Origin: Tipula vernalis
Lineage: Eukaryota; Arthropoda; Insecta; Diptera; Tipulidae
NCBI GenBank assembly: GCA_958295665.1
Contig: OY282558.1
Span: 47,368,389 to 47,432,388, forward strand
Direction of reading: 5' to 3'
Length of the DNA stretch: 64,000 nucleotides
Below the pieces are notes generated by a model, which was not told where the DNA came from, did not search any database, and worked only from the letters and a program-made list of their open reading frames with translations. Positions within the stretch are counted from its first letter, which is position 1, and each line of letters opens with the position of its first letter. Made by a program: the position numbers and the translations under genes. This document shows, in pieces, positions 13,898 to 27,250 of this stretch.

Positions 13898-15627
13898 ATG
13901 GTCCGATTACGATGGTTGATACCTCTATCAATAGGTTTCGGAACCTGTAATTGCTGTGACAATTTTTATTTTGATTGCTCGATTATTTCTAAACATTTCT
14001 TAGAAAATTCAATTTTATTGAAAATCAACTGTGCTATAGCCCACAAGTTTTTGGGCGGCAAAAATCGAAAATGGTCCGATTACGATGGTTGATACCTCTA
14101 TCAATAGGTTTCGGAACCTGTAATTGCTGTGACAATTTTCATTTTGATTGCTCGATTATTTCTAAACATTTCTTAGAAAATTCATTTTTATTGAAAATCA
14201 ACTGTGCTATAGCCCACAAGTTTTTGGGCGGCAAAAATCGAAAATGCTCCGATTACGATGGTTGATACCTCTATCAATAGGTTTCGGAACCTGTAATTGC
14301 TGTGACAATTTTCATTTTGATTGCTCGATTATTTCTAAACATTTCTTAGAAAATTCAATTTTATTGAAAATCAACTGTGCTATAGCCCACAAGTTTTTGG
14401 GCGGCAAAAATCGAAAATGCTCCGATTACGATGGTTGATACCTCTATCAATAGGTTTCGAAACCTGTAATTGCTGTGACAATTTTCATTTTGATTGCTCG
14501 ATTATTTCTAAACATTTCTTAGAAAATTCAATTTTATTGAAAATCAACTGTGCTATAGCCCACAAGTTTTTGGGCGGCAAAAATCTAAAATGGTCCGATT
14601 ACGATGGTTGATACCTCTATCAATAGGTTTCGGAACCTGTAATTGCTGTGACAATTTTCATTTTGATTGCTCGACTATTTCTAAACATTTCGTAGAAAAT
14701 TCAATTTTATTGAAAATCAACTGTGCTATAGCCCACAAGTTTTTGGGCGGCAAAAATCGAAAATGCTCCGTTTACGATGGTTGATACCTCTATCAATAGG
14801 TTTCGGAACCTGTAATTGCTGTGACAATTTTTATTTTGATTGCTCGATTATTTCTAAACATTTCTTAGAAAATTCAATTTTATTGAAAATCAACTGTGCT
14901 ATAGCCCACAAGTTTTTGGGCGGCAAAAATCGAAAATGGTCCGATTACGACGGTTGATACCTCTATCAATAGGTTTCGGAACCTGTAATTGCTGTGACAA
15001 TTTTCATTTTGATTGCTCGATTATTTCTAAACATTTCTTAGAAAATTCATTTTTATTGAAAATCAACTGTGCTATAGCCCACAAGTTTTTGGGCGGCAAA
15101 AATCTAAAATGGTCCGATTACGATGGTTGATACCTCTATCAATAGGTTTCGGAACCTGTAATTGCTGTGACAATTTTCATTTTGATTGCTCGATTATTTC
15201 TAAACATTTCTTAGAAAATTCAATTTTATTGAAAATCAACTGTGCTATAGCCCACAAGTTTTTGGGCGGCAAAAATCGAAAATGCTCCGATTACGATGGT
15301 TGATACCTCTATCAATAGGTTTCGAAACCTGTAATTGCTGTGACAATTTTCATTTTGATTGCTCGATTATTTCTAAACATTTCTTAGAAAATTCAATTTT
15401 ATTGAAAATCAACTGTGCTATAGCCCACAAGTTTTTGGGCGGCAAAAATCTAAAATGCTCCATTTACGATGGTTGATACCTCTATCAATAGGTTTCGGAA
15501 CCTGTAATTGCTGTGACAATTTTCATTTTGATTGCTCGATTATTTCTAAACATTTCTTAGAAAATTCAATTTTATTGAAAATCAACTGTGCTATAGCCCA
15601 CAAGTTTTTGGGCGGCAAAAATCTAAA
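13898..15627. repeat. 5-mer higher-order repeat, 865 bp, two copies
   Basis: Monomers with the rare change TTCATTTTTATTG occur in the units at 14071 and 14936. Monomers with GGTTTCGAAACC occur at 14417 and 15282. Both pairs are 865 bp apart (5 x 173), and the units between them correspond in order with a few differences. This is a shorter-period amplification in the second domain of the array. The boundaries are approximate because neighbouring monomers differ little. Confidence 0.6.
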
Positions 15628-17519
15628 ATGCTCCGATTACGATGGTTGATACCTCTATCAATAGGTTTCGGAACCTGTAATTGCTGTGACAATTTTCATT
15701 TTGATTGCTCGATTATTTCTAAACATTTCTTAGAAAATTCAATTTTATTGAAAATCAACTGTGCTATAGCCCACAAGTTTTTGGGCGGCAAAAATCGAAA
15801 ATGCTCCGTTTACGATGGTTGATACCTCTATCAATAGGTTTCGGAACCTGTAATTGCTGTGACAATTTTTATTTTGATTGCTCGATTATTTCTAAACATT
15901 TCTTAGTAAATTCAATTTTATTGAAAATCAACTGTGCTATAGCCCACAAGTTTTTGGGCGGCAAAAATCGAAAATGCTCCGATTACGATGGTTGATACCT
16001 CTATCAATAGGTTTCGGAACCTGTAATTGCTGTGAAAATTTTCATTTTGATTGCTCGATTATTTCTAAACATTTCTTAGAAAATTCAATTTTATTGAAAA
16101 TCAACTGTGCTATAGCCCACAAGTTTTTGGGCGGCAAAAATCTAAAATGGTCCGATTACGATGGTTGATACCTCTATCAATAGGTTTCGGAACCTGTAAT
16201 TGCTGTGACAATTTTCATTTTGATTGCTCGATTATTTCTAAACATTTCTTAGAAAATTCAATTTTATTGAAAATCAACTGTGCTATAGACCACAAGTTTT
16301 TGGGCGGCAAAAATCGAAAATGCTCCGATTACGATGGTTGATACCTCTATCAATAGGTTTCGGAACCTGTAATTGCTGTGACAATTTTTATTTTGATTGC
16401 TCGATTATTTCTAAACATTTCTTAGAAAATTCAATTTTATTGAAAATCAACTGTGCTAGAGCCCACAAGTTTTTGGGCGGCAAAAATCTAAAATGCTCCG
16501 ATTACGATGGTTGATACCTCTATCAATAGGTTTCGGAACCTGTAATTGCTGTGAAAATTTTCATTTTGATTGCTCGATTATTTCTAAACATTTCTTAGAA
16601 AATTCAATTTTATTGAAAATCAACTGTGCTATAGCACACAAGTTTTTGGGCGAAAATGGTCCGATTACGATGGTTGATACCTCTATCAATAGGTTTCGGA
16701 ACCTGTAATTGCTGTGACAATTTTCATTTTGATTGCTCGATTATTTCTAAACATTTCTTAGAAAATTCAATTTTATTGAAAATCAACTGTGCTATAGCCC
16801 ACAAGTTTTTGGGCGGCAAAAATCGAAAATGCTCCGATTACGATGGTTGATACCTCTATCAATAGGTTTCGGAACCTGTAATTGCTGTGACAATTTTCAT
16901 TTTGATTGCTCGATTATTTCTAAACATTTCTTAGAAAATTCAATTTTATTGAAAATCAACTGTGCTATAGCCCACAAGTTTTTGGGCAGCAAAAATCTAA
17001 AATGCTCCGATTACGATGGTTGATACCTCTATCAATAGGTTTCGGAACCTGTAATTGCTGTGACAATTTTCATTTTGATTGCTCGTTTATTTCTAAACAT
17101 TTCTTAGAAAATTCAATTTTATTGAAAATCAACTGTGCTATAGCCCACAAGTTTTTGGCGGCAAAAATCGAAAATGCTCCGATTACGATGGTTGATACCT
17201 CTATCAATAGGTTTCGGAACCTGTAATTGCTGTGACAATTTTCATTTTGATTGCTCGATTATTTCTAAACATTTCTTAGAAAATTCATTTTTATTGAAAA
17301 TCAACTGTGCTATAGCCCACAAGTTTTTGGGCGGCAAAAATCTAAAATGGTCCGATTACGATGGTTGATACCTCTATCAATAGGTTTCGGAACCTGTAAT
17401 TGCTGTGACAATTTTCATTTTGATTGCTCGATTATTTCTAAACATTTCTTAGAAAATTCAATTTTATTGAAAATCAACTGTGCTATAGCCCACAAGTTTT
17501 TGGGCGGCAAAAATCGAAA

Positions 17520-19595
17520 ATGCTCTGATTACGATGGTTGATACCTCTATCAATAGGTTTCGGAACCTGAAATTGCTGTGACAATTTTTATTTTGATTGC
17601 TCGATTATTTCTAAACATTTCTTAGAAAATTCAATTTTATTGAAAACCAACTGTGCTAGAGCCCACAAGTTTTTGGGCGGCAAAAATCTAAAATGGTCCG
17701 AATACGATGGCTGATACCTCTATCAATAGGTTTCGGAACCTGTAATTGCTGTGACAATTTTCATTTTGATTGCTCGATTATTTCTAAACATTTCTTAGAA
17801 AATTCAATTTTATTGAAAATCAACTGTGCTATAGCCCACAAGTTTTTGGGCGGCAAAAATCTAAAATGGTCCGATTACGATGGTTGATACCTCTATCAAT
17901 AGGTTTCGGAACCTGTAATTGCTGTGACAATTTTCATTTTGATTGCTCGATTATTTCTAAACATTTCTTAGAAAATTCAATTTTATTGAAAATCAACTGT
18001 GCTATAGCCCACAAGTTTTTGGGCGGCAAAAATCGAAAATGCTCCGATTACGATGGTTGATACCTCTATCAATAGGTTTCGGAACCTGAAATTGCTGTGA
18101 CAATTTTTATTTTGATTGCTCGATTATTTCTAAACATTTCTTAGAAAATTCAATTTTATTGAAAACCAACTGTGCTAGAGCCCACAAGTTTTTGGGCGGC
18201 AAAAATCTAAAATGGTCCGATTACGATGGCTGATACCTCTATCAATAGGTTTCGGAACCTGTAATTGCTGTGACAATTTTCATTTTGATTGCTCGATTAT
18301 TTCTAAACATTTCTTAGAAAATTCAATTTTATTGAAAATCAACTGTGCTATAGCCCACAAGTTTTCGGGCGGCAAAAATCTAAAATGGTCCGATTACGAT
18401 GGTTGATACCTCTATCAATAGGTTTCGGAACCTGTAATTGCTGTGACAATTTTCATTTTGATTGCTCGATTATTTCTAAACATTTCTTAGAAAATTCAAT
18501 TTTATTGAAAATCAACTGTGCTATAGCCCACAAGTTTTTGGGCGGCAAAAATCGAAAATGCTCCGATTACGATGGTTGATACCTCTATCAATAGGTTTCG
18601 GAACCTGAAATTGCTATGACAATTTTTATTTTGATTGCTCGATTATTTCTAAACATTTCTTAGAAAATTCAATTTTATTGAAAACCAACTGTGCTAGAGC
18701 CCACAAGTTTTTGGGCGGCAAAAATCTAAAATGGTCCGATTACGATGGCTGATACCTCTATCAATAGGTTTCGGAAGCTGTAATTGCTGTGACAATTTTC
18801 ATTTTGATTGCTCGATTATTTCTAAACATTTCTTAGAAAATTCAATTTTATTGAAAATCAACTGTGCTATAGCCCACAAGTTTTTGGGCAGCAAAAATCT
18901 AAAATGCTCCGATTACGATGGTTGATACCTCTATCAATAGGTTTCGGAACCTGTAATTGCTGTGACAATTTTCATTTTGATTGCTCGATTATTTCTAAAC
19001 ATTTCCTAGAAAATTCAATTTTATTGAAAATCAACTGTGCTATAGCCCACAAGTTTTTGGGCGGCAAAAATCGAAAATGCTCCGATTACGATGGTTGATA
19101 CCTCTATCAATAGGTTTCGGAACCTGAAATTGCTGTGACAATTTTTATTTTGATTGCTCGATTATTTCTAAACATTTCTTAGAAAATTCAATTTTATTGA
19201 AAACCAACTGTGCTAGAGCCCACAAGTTTTTGGGCGGCAAAAATCTAAAATGGTCCGATTACGATGGCTGATACCTCTATCAATAGGTTTCGGAACCTGT
19301 AATTGCTGTGACAATTTTCATTTTGATTGCTCGATTATTTCTAAACATTTCTTAGAAAATTCAATTTTATTGAAAATCAACTGTGCTATAGCCCACAAGT
19401 TTTTGGGCAGCAAAAATCTAAAATGCTCCGATTACGATGGTTGATACCTCTATCAATAGGTTTCGGAACCTGTAATTGCTGTGACAATTTTCATTTTGAT
19501 TGCTCGTTTATTTCTAAACATTTCTTAGAAAATTCAATTTTATTGAAAATCAACTGTGCTATAGCCCACAAGTTTTTGGCGGCAAAAATCGAAAA
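17520..19595. repeat. 3-mer higher-order repeat, 519 bp, four copies
   Basis: A diagnostic trio of monomers recurs four times at 519 bp. One unit has CCTGAAATTGCT (around 17567, 18086, 18605 and 19124) together with GAAAACCAACTGTGCTAGAG. It is followed by a unit with GATGGCTGATACC and then a near-consensus unit. The combination of several private changes that always travel together makes this the clearest short higher-order repeat in the window. The flanking units with CTCGTTTATTTC at about 17085 and 19506 bracket it. Confidence 0.88.
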
Positions 19596-20477
19596 TGCTC
19601 CGATTACGATGGTTGATACCTCTATCAATAGGTTTCGGAACCTGTAATTGCTGTGACAATTTTCATTTTGATTGCTCGATTATTTCTAAACATTTCTTAG
19701 AAAATTCAATTTTATTGAAAATCAACTGTGCTATAGCCCACAAGTTTTTGGGCGGCAAAAATCTAAAATGGTCCGATTACGATGGTTGATACCTCTATCA
19801 ATAGGTTTTGGAACCTGTAATTGCTGTGACAATTTTCATTTTGATTGCTCGATTATTTCTAAACATTTCTTAGAAAATTCAATTTTATTGAAAATCAACT
19901 GTGCTATAGCCCACAAGTTTTTGGGCTGCAAAAATCGAAAATGCCCCGATTACGATGGTTGATACCTCTATCAATAGGTTTCGGAACCTGTAATTGCTGT
20001 GACAATTTTCATTTTGATTGCTCGATTATTTCTAAACATTTCTTAGAAAATTCAATTTTATTGAAAATCAACTGTGTTATAGCCCACAAGTTTTTGGGCG
20101 GCAAAAATCGAAAATGGTCCGATTACGATGGTTGATACCTCTATCAATAGGTTTCGGAACCTGTAATTGCTGTGACAATTTTTATTTTGATTGCTCGATT
20201 ATTTCTAAACATTTCTTAGAAAATTCAATTTTATTGAAAATCAACTGTGCTATAGCCCACAAGTTTTTGGGCGGCAAAAATCTAAAATGGTCCGATTACG
20301 ATGGTTGATACCTCTATCAATAGGTTTCGGAACCTGTAATTGCTGTGACAATTTTCATTTTGATTGCTCGATTATTTCTAAACATTTCTTAGAAAATTCA
20401 ATTTTATTGAAAATCAACTGTGCTATAGCCCAAAAGTTTTTGGGCGGCAAAAATCGAAAATGCTCCGATTACGATGG

Positions 20478-20527
20478 GCCCACAAGTTTTTGGGTGGCAA
20501 AAATCGAAAATGCTCCGATTACGATGG
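20478..20527. repeat. Truncated 50-bp satellite monomer
   Basis: After CGATTACGATGG the sequence jumps straight to GCCCACAAGTTTTTGGGTGG and runs again to CGATTACGATGG. The landmark ACGATGG therefore recurs after 50 bp, not 173. This is a monomer with about 123 bp deleted internally, or equivalently a 50-bp partial duplication. It carries GGGTGGC, a change I did not notice in other monomers. Confidence 0.85.
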
Positions 20528-23500
20528 TTGATACCTCTATCAATAGGTTTCGGAACCTGTAATTGCTGTGACAATTTTCATTTTGATTGCTCGATTATTT
20601 CTAAACATTTCTTAGAAAATTCAATTTTATTGAAAATCAACTGTGCTATAGCCCACAAGTTTTTGGGCTGCAAAAATCGAAAATGCCCCGATTACGATGG
20701 TTGATACCTCTATCAATAGGTTTCGGAACCTGTAATTACTGTGACAATTTTCATTTTGATTGCTCGATTATTTCTAAACATTTCTTAGAAAATTCAATTT
20801 TATTGAAAATCAACTGTGCTATAGCCCACAAGTTTTTGGGCGGCAAAAATCTAAAATGGTCCGATTACGATGGTTGATACCTCTATCAATAGGTTTCGGA
20901 ACCTGTAATTGCTGTGACAATTTTCATTTTGATTGCTCGATTATTTCTAAACATTTCTTAGAAAATTCAATTTTATTGAAAATCAACTGTGCTATAGCCC
21001 ACAAGTTTTTGGGCGGCAAAAATCCAAAATGCTCCGTTTACGATGGTTGATACCTCTATCAATAGGTTTCGGAACCTTTAATTGTTGTGACAATTTTTAT
21101 TTTGATTGCTCGATTATTTCTAAACATTTCTTAGAAAATTCAATTTTATTGAAAATCAACTGTGCTATAGCCCACAAGTTTTTGGGCGGCAAAAATCTAA
21201 AATGGTCCGATTACGATGGTTGATACCTCTATCAATAGGTTTTGGAACCTGTAATTGCTGTGACAATTTTCATTTTGATTGCACGATTATTTCTAAACAT
21301 TTCTTAGAAAATTCAGTTTTATTGAAAATCAACTGTGCTATAGCCCACAAGTTTTTGGGCGGCAAAAATCTAAAATGGTCCGATTACGATGGTTGATACC
21401 TCTATCAATAGGTTTCGGAACCTGTAATTGCTGTGACAATTTTCATTTTGATTGCTCGATTATTTCTAAACATTTCTTAGAAAATTCAATTTTATTGAAA
21501 ATCAACTGTGCTATAGCCCACAAGTTTTTGGGCGGCAAAAATCTAAAATGGTCCGATTACGATGGTTGATACCTCTATCAATAGGTTTCGGAACCTGTAA
21601 TTGCTGTGACAATTTTTGTTTTGATTGCCCGATTATTTCTAAACATTTCTTAGAAAATTCAATTTTATTGAAAATCAACTGTGCTATAGCCCACAAGTTT
21701 TTGGGCGGCAAAAATCTAAAATGCTCCGATTACGATGGTTGATACCTCTATCAATAGGTTTCGGAACCTGTAATTGCTGTGACAATTTTTATTTTTATTG
21801 CTCGATTATTTCTAAACATTTCTTAGAAAATTCAATTTTATTGAAAATCAACTGTGCTATAGCCCACAAGTTTTTGGGCGGCAAAAATCTAAAATGCTCC
21901 GATTACGATGGTTGATACCTCTATCAATAGGTTTCGGAACCTGTAATTGCTGTGACAATTTTCATTTTGATTGCTCGATTATTTCTAAACATTTCTTAGA
22001 AAATTCAATTTTATTGAAAATCAACTGTGCTATAGCCCACATGTTTTTGGGCGGCAAAAATCTAAAATGGTTCGATTACGATGGTTGATACCTCTATCAA
22101 TAGGTTTCGGAACCTGTAATTGCTGTGACAATTTTCATTTTGATTGCTCGATTATTTCTAGACATTTCTTAGAAAATTCAATTTTATTGAAAATCAACTG
22201 TGCTATAGCCCACAAGTTTTTGGGCGGCAAAAACCTAAAATGGTCCGATTACGATGGTTGATACCTCTATCAATAGTTTTTGGAACCTGTAATTGCTGTG
22301 ACAATTTTCATTTTGATTGCTCGATTATTTCTAAACATTTCTTAGAAAAACCAGTTTTATTGAAAATCAACTGTGCTATAGCCCACAAGTTTTTGGGCGA
22401 CAAAAATCTAAAATGCTCCGATTACGATGGTTGATACCTCTATCAATAGGTTTCGGAACATGTAATTGCTGTGACAATTTTTATTTTGATTGCTCGATTA
22501 TTTCTAAACATTTCTTAGAAAATTCAATTTTATTGAAAATCAACTGTGCTATAGCCCACAAGTTTTTGGGCGGCAAAAATCGAAAATGGTCCGATTACGA
22601 TGGTTGGTACCTCTATCAATAGGTTTCGGAACCTGTAATTGCTGTGACAATTTTCATTTTGATTGCTCGATTATTTCTAAACATTTCTTAGAAAATTCAA
22701 TTTTATTGAAAATCAACTGTGTTATAGCCCACAAGTTTTTGGGCGGCAAAAATCTAAAATGGTCCGATTACGATGGTTGATACCTCTATCAATAGGTTTC
22801 GGAACCTGTAATTGCTGTGACAATTTTTATTTTGATTGCCCGATTATTTCTAAACATTTCTTAGAAAATTCAATTTTATTGAAAATCTACTGTGCTATAG
22901 CCCACAAGTTTTTGGGCGGCAAAAATCTAAAATGCTCCGATTACGATGGTTGATACCTCTATCAATAGGTTTCGGAACATGTAATTGCTGTGACAATTTT
23001 TATTTTGATTGCTCGATTATTTCTAAACATTTCTTAGAAAATTCAATTTTATTGAAAATCAACTGTGCTATAGCCCACAAGTTTTTGGGCGGCAAAAATC
23101 TAAAATGGTCCGATTACGATGGTTGATACCTCTATCAATAGGTTTCGGAACCTGTAATTGCTGTGACAATTTTCATTTTGATTGCTCGATTATTTCTAAA
23201 CATTTCTTAGAAAATTCAATTTTATTGAAAATCAACTGTGCTATAGCCCACATGTTTTTGGGCGGCAAAAATCTAAAATGGTCCGATTACGATGGTTGAT
23301 ACCTTTATCAATAGGTTTCGGAACCTGTAATTGCTGTGACAATTTTCATTTTGATTGCTCGATTATTTCTAAACATTTCTTAGAAAATTCAATTTTATTG
23401 AAAATCAACTGTGCTATAGCCCACAAATTTTTGGGCGGCAAAAATCTAAAATGGTCCGATTACGATGGTTGGTACCTCTATCAATAGGTTTCGGAACCTG

Positions 23501-25865
23501 TAATTGCTGTGACAATTTTCATTTTGATTGCTCGATTATTTCTAAACATTTCTTAGAAAATTCAATTTTATTGAAAATCAACTGTGCTATAGCCCACAAG
23601 TTTTTGGCGGCAAAAATCGAAAATGCTCCGATTACGATGGTTGATACCTCTATCAATAGGTTTCGGAACCTGTATTTGCTGTGACAATTTTTATTTTGAT
23701 TGCTCGATTATTTCTATACATTTCTTAGAAAATTCAATTTTATTGAAAATCAACTGTGCTATAGCCCACAAGTTTTTGGGCGGCAAAAATCTAAAATGGT
23801 CCGATTACGATGGTTGATACCTCTATCAATAGGTTTCGGGACCTGTAATTGCTGTGACAATTTTCATTTTGATTGCTCGATTATTTCTAAACATTTCTTA
23901 GAAAATTCCATTTTATTGAAAATCAACTGTGCTATATCCCACAAGTTTTTGGCGGCAAAAATCGAAAATGCTCCGATTACGATGGTTGATACCTCTATCA
24001 ATAGGTTTCGGAACCTGTAATTGCTGTGACAATTTTCATTTTGATTGCTCGATTATTTCTAAACATTTCTTAGAAAATTCAATTTTATTGAAAATCAACT
24101 GTGCTATAGCCCACAAGTTTTTGGGCGGCAAAAATCGAAAATGCTCCGATTACGATGGTTGATACCTCTATCAATAGGTTTCGGAACCTGTAATTGCTGT
24201 GACAATTTTCATTTTGATTGCTCGATTATTTCTAAACATTTCTTAGAAAATTCAATTTTTTTGAAAATCAACTGTGTTATAGCCCACAAGTTTTTGGGCG
24301 GCAAAAATCTAAAATGCTCCGATTACGATGGTTGATACCTCTATCAATAGGTTTCGGAACCTGTAATTGCTGTGACAATTTTCATTTTGATTGCTCGATT
24401 ATTTCTAAACATTTCTTAGAAAATTCAATTTTATTGAAAATCAACTGTGCTATAGCCCACAAGTTTTTGGGCGGCAAAAATCGAAAATGCTCCGATTACG
24501 ATGGTTGATACCTCTATCAATAGGTTTCGGGACCTGTAATTGCTGTGACAATTTTCATTTTGATTGCTCGATTATTTCTAAACATTTCTAAGAAAATTCA
24601 ATTTTATTGAAAATCAACTGTGCTATAGCCCACAAGTTTTTGGGCGGCAAAAATCTAAAATGCTCCGATTACGATGGTTGATACCTCTATCAATAGGTTT
24701 CGGAACCTGTAATTGCTGTGACAATTTTCATTTTGATTGCTCGATTATTTCTAAACATTTCTTAGAAAATTCAATTTTATTGAAAATCAACTGTGCTATA
24801 GCCCACAAGTTTTTGGGCGGCAAAAATCTAAAATGCTCCGATTACGATGGTTGATACCTCTATCAATAGGTTTCGGAACCTGTAATTGCTGTGACAATTT
24901 TCATTTTGATTGCTCGATTATTTCTAAACATTTCTTAGAAAATTCAATTTTATTGAAAATCAACTGTGCTATAGCCCACAAGTTTTTGGGCGGCAAAAAT
25001 CTAAAATGGTCCGATTACGATGGTTGATACCTCTATCAATAGGTTTCGGAACCTGTAGTTGCTGTGACAATTTTCATTTTGATTGCTCGATTATTTCTAA
25101 ACATTTCTTAGAAAATTCAATTTTATTGAAAATCAACTGTGCTATAGCCCACAAGTTTTTGGCGGCAAAATCGAAAATGCTCCGATTACGATGGTTGATA
25201 CCTCTATCAATAGGTTTCGGAACCTGTAATTGCTGTGACAATTTTTATTTTGATTGCTCGATTATTTCTAAACATTTCTTAGAAAATTCAATTTTATTGA
25301 AAATCAACTGTGCTATAGCCCACAAGTTTTTGGCGGCAAAAATCGAAAATGCTCCGATTACGATGGTTGATACCTCTATCAATAGGTTTCGGAACCTGTA
25401 ATTGCTGTGACAATTTTTATTTTGATTGCTCGATTATTTCTAAACATTTCTTAGAAAATTCAATTTTATTGAAAATCAACTGTGCTATAGCCCACAAGTT
25501 TTTGGCGGCAAAAATCGAAAATGCTCCGATTACGATGGTTGATACCTCTATCAATAGGTTTCGGAACCTGTAATTGCTGTGACAATTTTTATTTTGATTG
25601 CTCGATTATTTCTAAACATTTCTTAGAAAATTCAATTTTATTGAAAATCAACTGTGCTATAGCCCACAAGTTTTTGGCGGCAAAAATCAAAAATGCTCCG
25701 ATTACGATGGTTGATACCTCTATCAATAGGTTTCGGAACCTGTAATTGCTGTGACAATTTTTATTTTGATTGCTCGATTATTTCTAAACATTTCTTAGAA
25801 AATTCAATTTTATTGAAAATCAACTGTGCTATAGCCCACAAGTTTTTGGGCGGCAAAAATCTAAA

Positions 25866-27250
25866 ATGGTCCGATTACGATGGTTGATACCTCTATCAAT
25901 AGGTTTCGGAACCTGTAATTGCTGTGACAATTTTTATTTTGATTGCTCGATTATTTCTAAACATTTCTTAGAAAATTCAATTTTATTGGAAATCAACTGT
26001 GCTATAGCCCACATGTTTTTGGGCGGCAAAAATCTAAAATGGTCCGATTACGATGGTTGATACCTCTATCAATAGGTTTCGGAACCTGTAATTGCTGTGA
26101 CAATTTTCATTTTGATTGCTCGATTATTTCTTAACATTTCTTAGAAAATTCAATTTTATTGAAAATCAACTGTGCTATAGCCCACAAGTTTTTGGCGGCA
26201 AAAATCGAAAATGCTCCGATTACGATGGTTGATACCTCTATCAATAGGTTTCGGAACCTGTAATTGCTGTGACAATTTTTATTTTGATTGCTCGATTATT
26301 TCTAAACATTTCTTAGAAAATTCAATTTTATTGAAAATCAACTGTGCTATAGCCCACAAGTTTTTGGGCGGCAAAAATCTAAAATGCTCCGATTACGATG
26401 GTTGATACCTCTATCAATAGGTTTCGGAACCTGTAATTGCTGTGACAATTTTCATTTTGATTGCTCGATTATTTCTAAACATTTCTTAGAAAATTCAATT
26501 TTATTGAAAATCAACTGTGCTATAGCCCACAAGTTTTTGGGCGGCAAAAATCGAAAATGCTCCGATTACGATGGTTGATACCTCTATCAATAGGTTTCGG
26601 AACCTGTAATTGCTGTGACAATTTTTATTTTGATTGCTCGATTATTTCTAAACATTTCTTAGAAAATTCAATTTTATTGGAAATCAACTGTGCTATAGCC
26701 CACATGTTTTTGGGCGGCAAAAATCTAAAATGGTCCGATTACGATGGTTGATACCTCTATCAATAGGTTTCGGAACCTGTAATTGCTGTGACAATTTTCA
26801 TTTTGATTGCTCGATTATTTCTAAACATTTCTTAGAAAATTCAATTTTATTGAAAATCAACTGTGCTATAGCCCACAAGTTTTTGGCGGCAAAAATCGAA
26901 AATGCTCCGATTACGATGGTTGATACCTCTATCAATAGGTTTCGGAACCTGTAATTGCTGTGACAATTTTTATTTTGATTGCTCGATTATTTCTAAACAT
27001 TTCTTAGAAAATTCAATTTTATTGAAAATCAACTGTGCTATAGCCCACAAGTTTTTGGGCGGCAAAAATCTAAAATGCTCCGATTACGATGGTTGATACC
27101 TCTATCAATAGGTTTCGGGACCTGTAATTGCTGTGACAATTTTCATTTTGATTGCTCGATTATTTCTAAACATTTCTTAGAAAATTCAATTTTATTGAAA
27201 ATCAACTGTGCTATAGCCCACAAGTTTTTGGGCGGCAAAAATCTAAAATG
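25866..27250. repeat. 4-mer higher-order repeat, about 691 bp, two copies
   Basis: Units with TTTTATTGGAAATC plus CCCACATGTTTTTGGG occur at 25866 and 26557. The following units, including a 172-bp one with TTTTTGGCGGC, correspond at the same 691-bp spacing (26211/26902 and 26384/27075). A related unit appears again at 30531. Four monomers minus one base gives the period. Confidence 0.65.
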
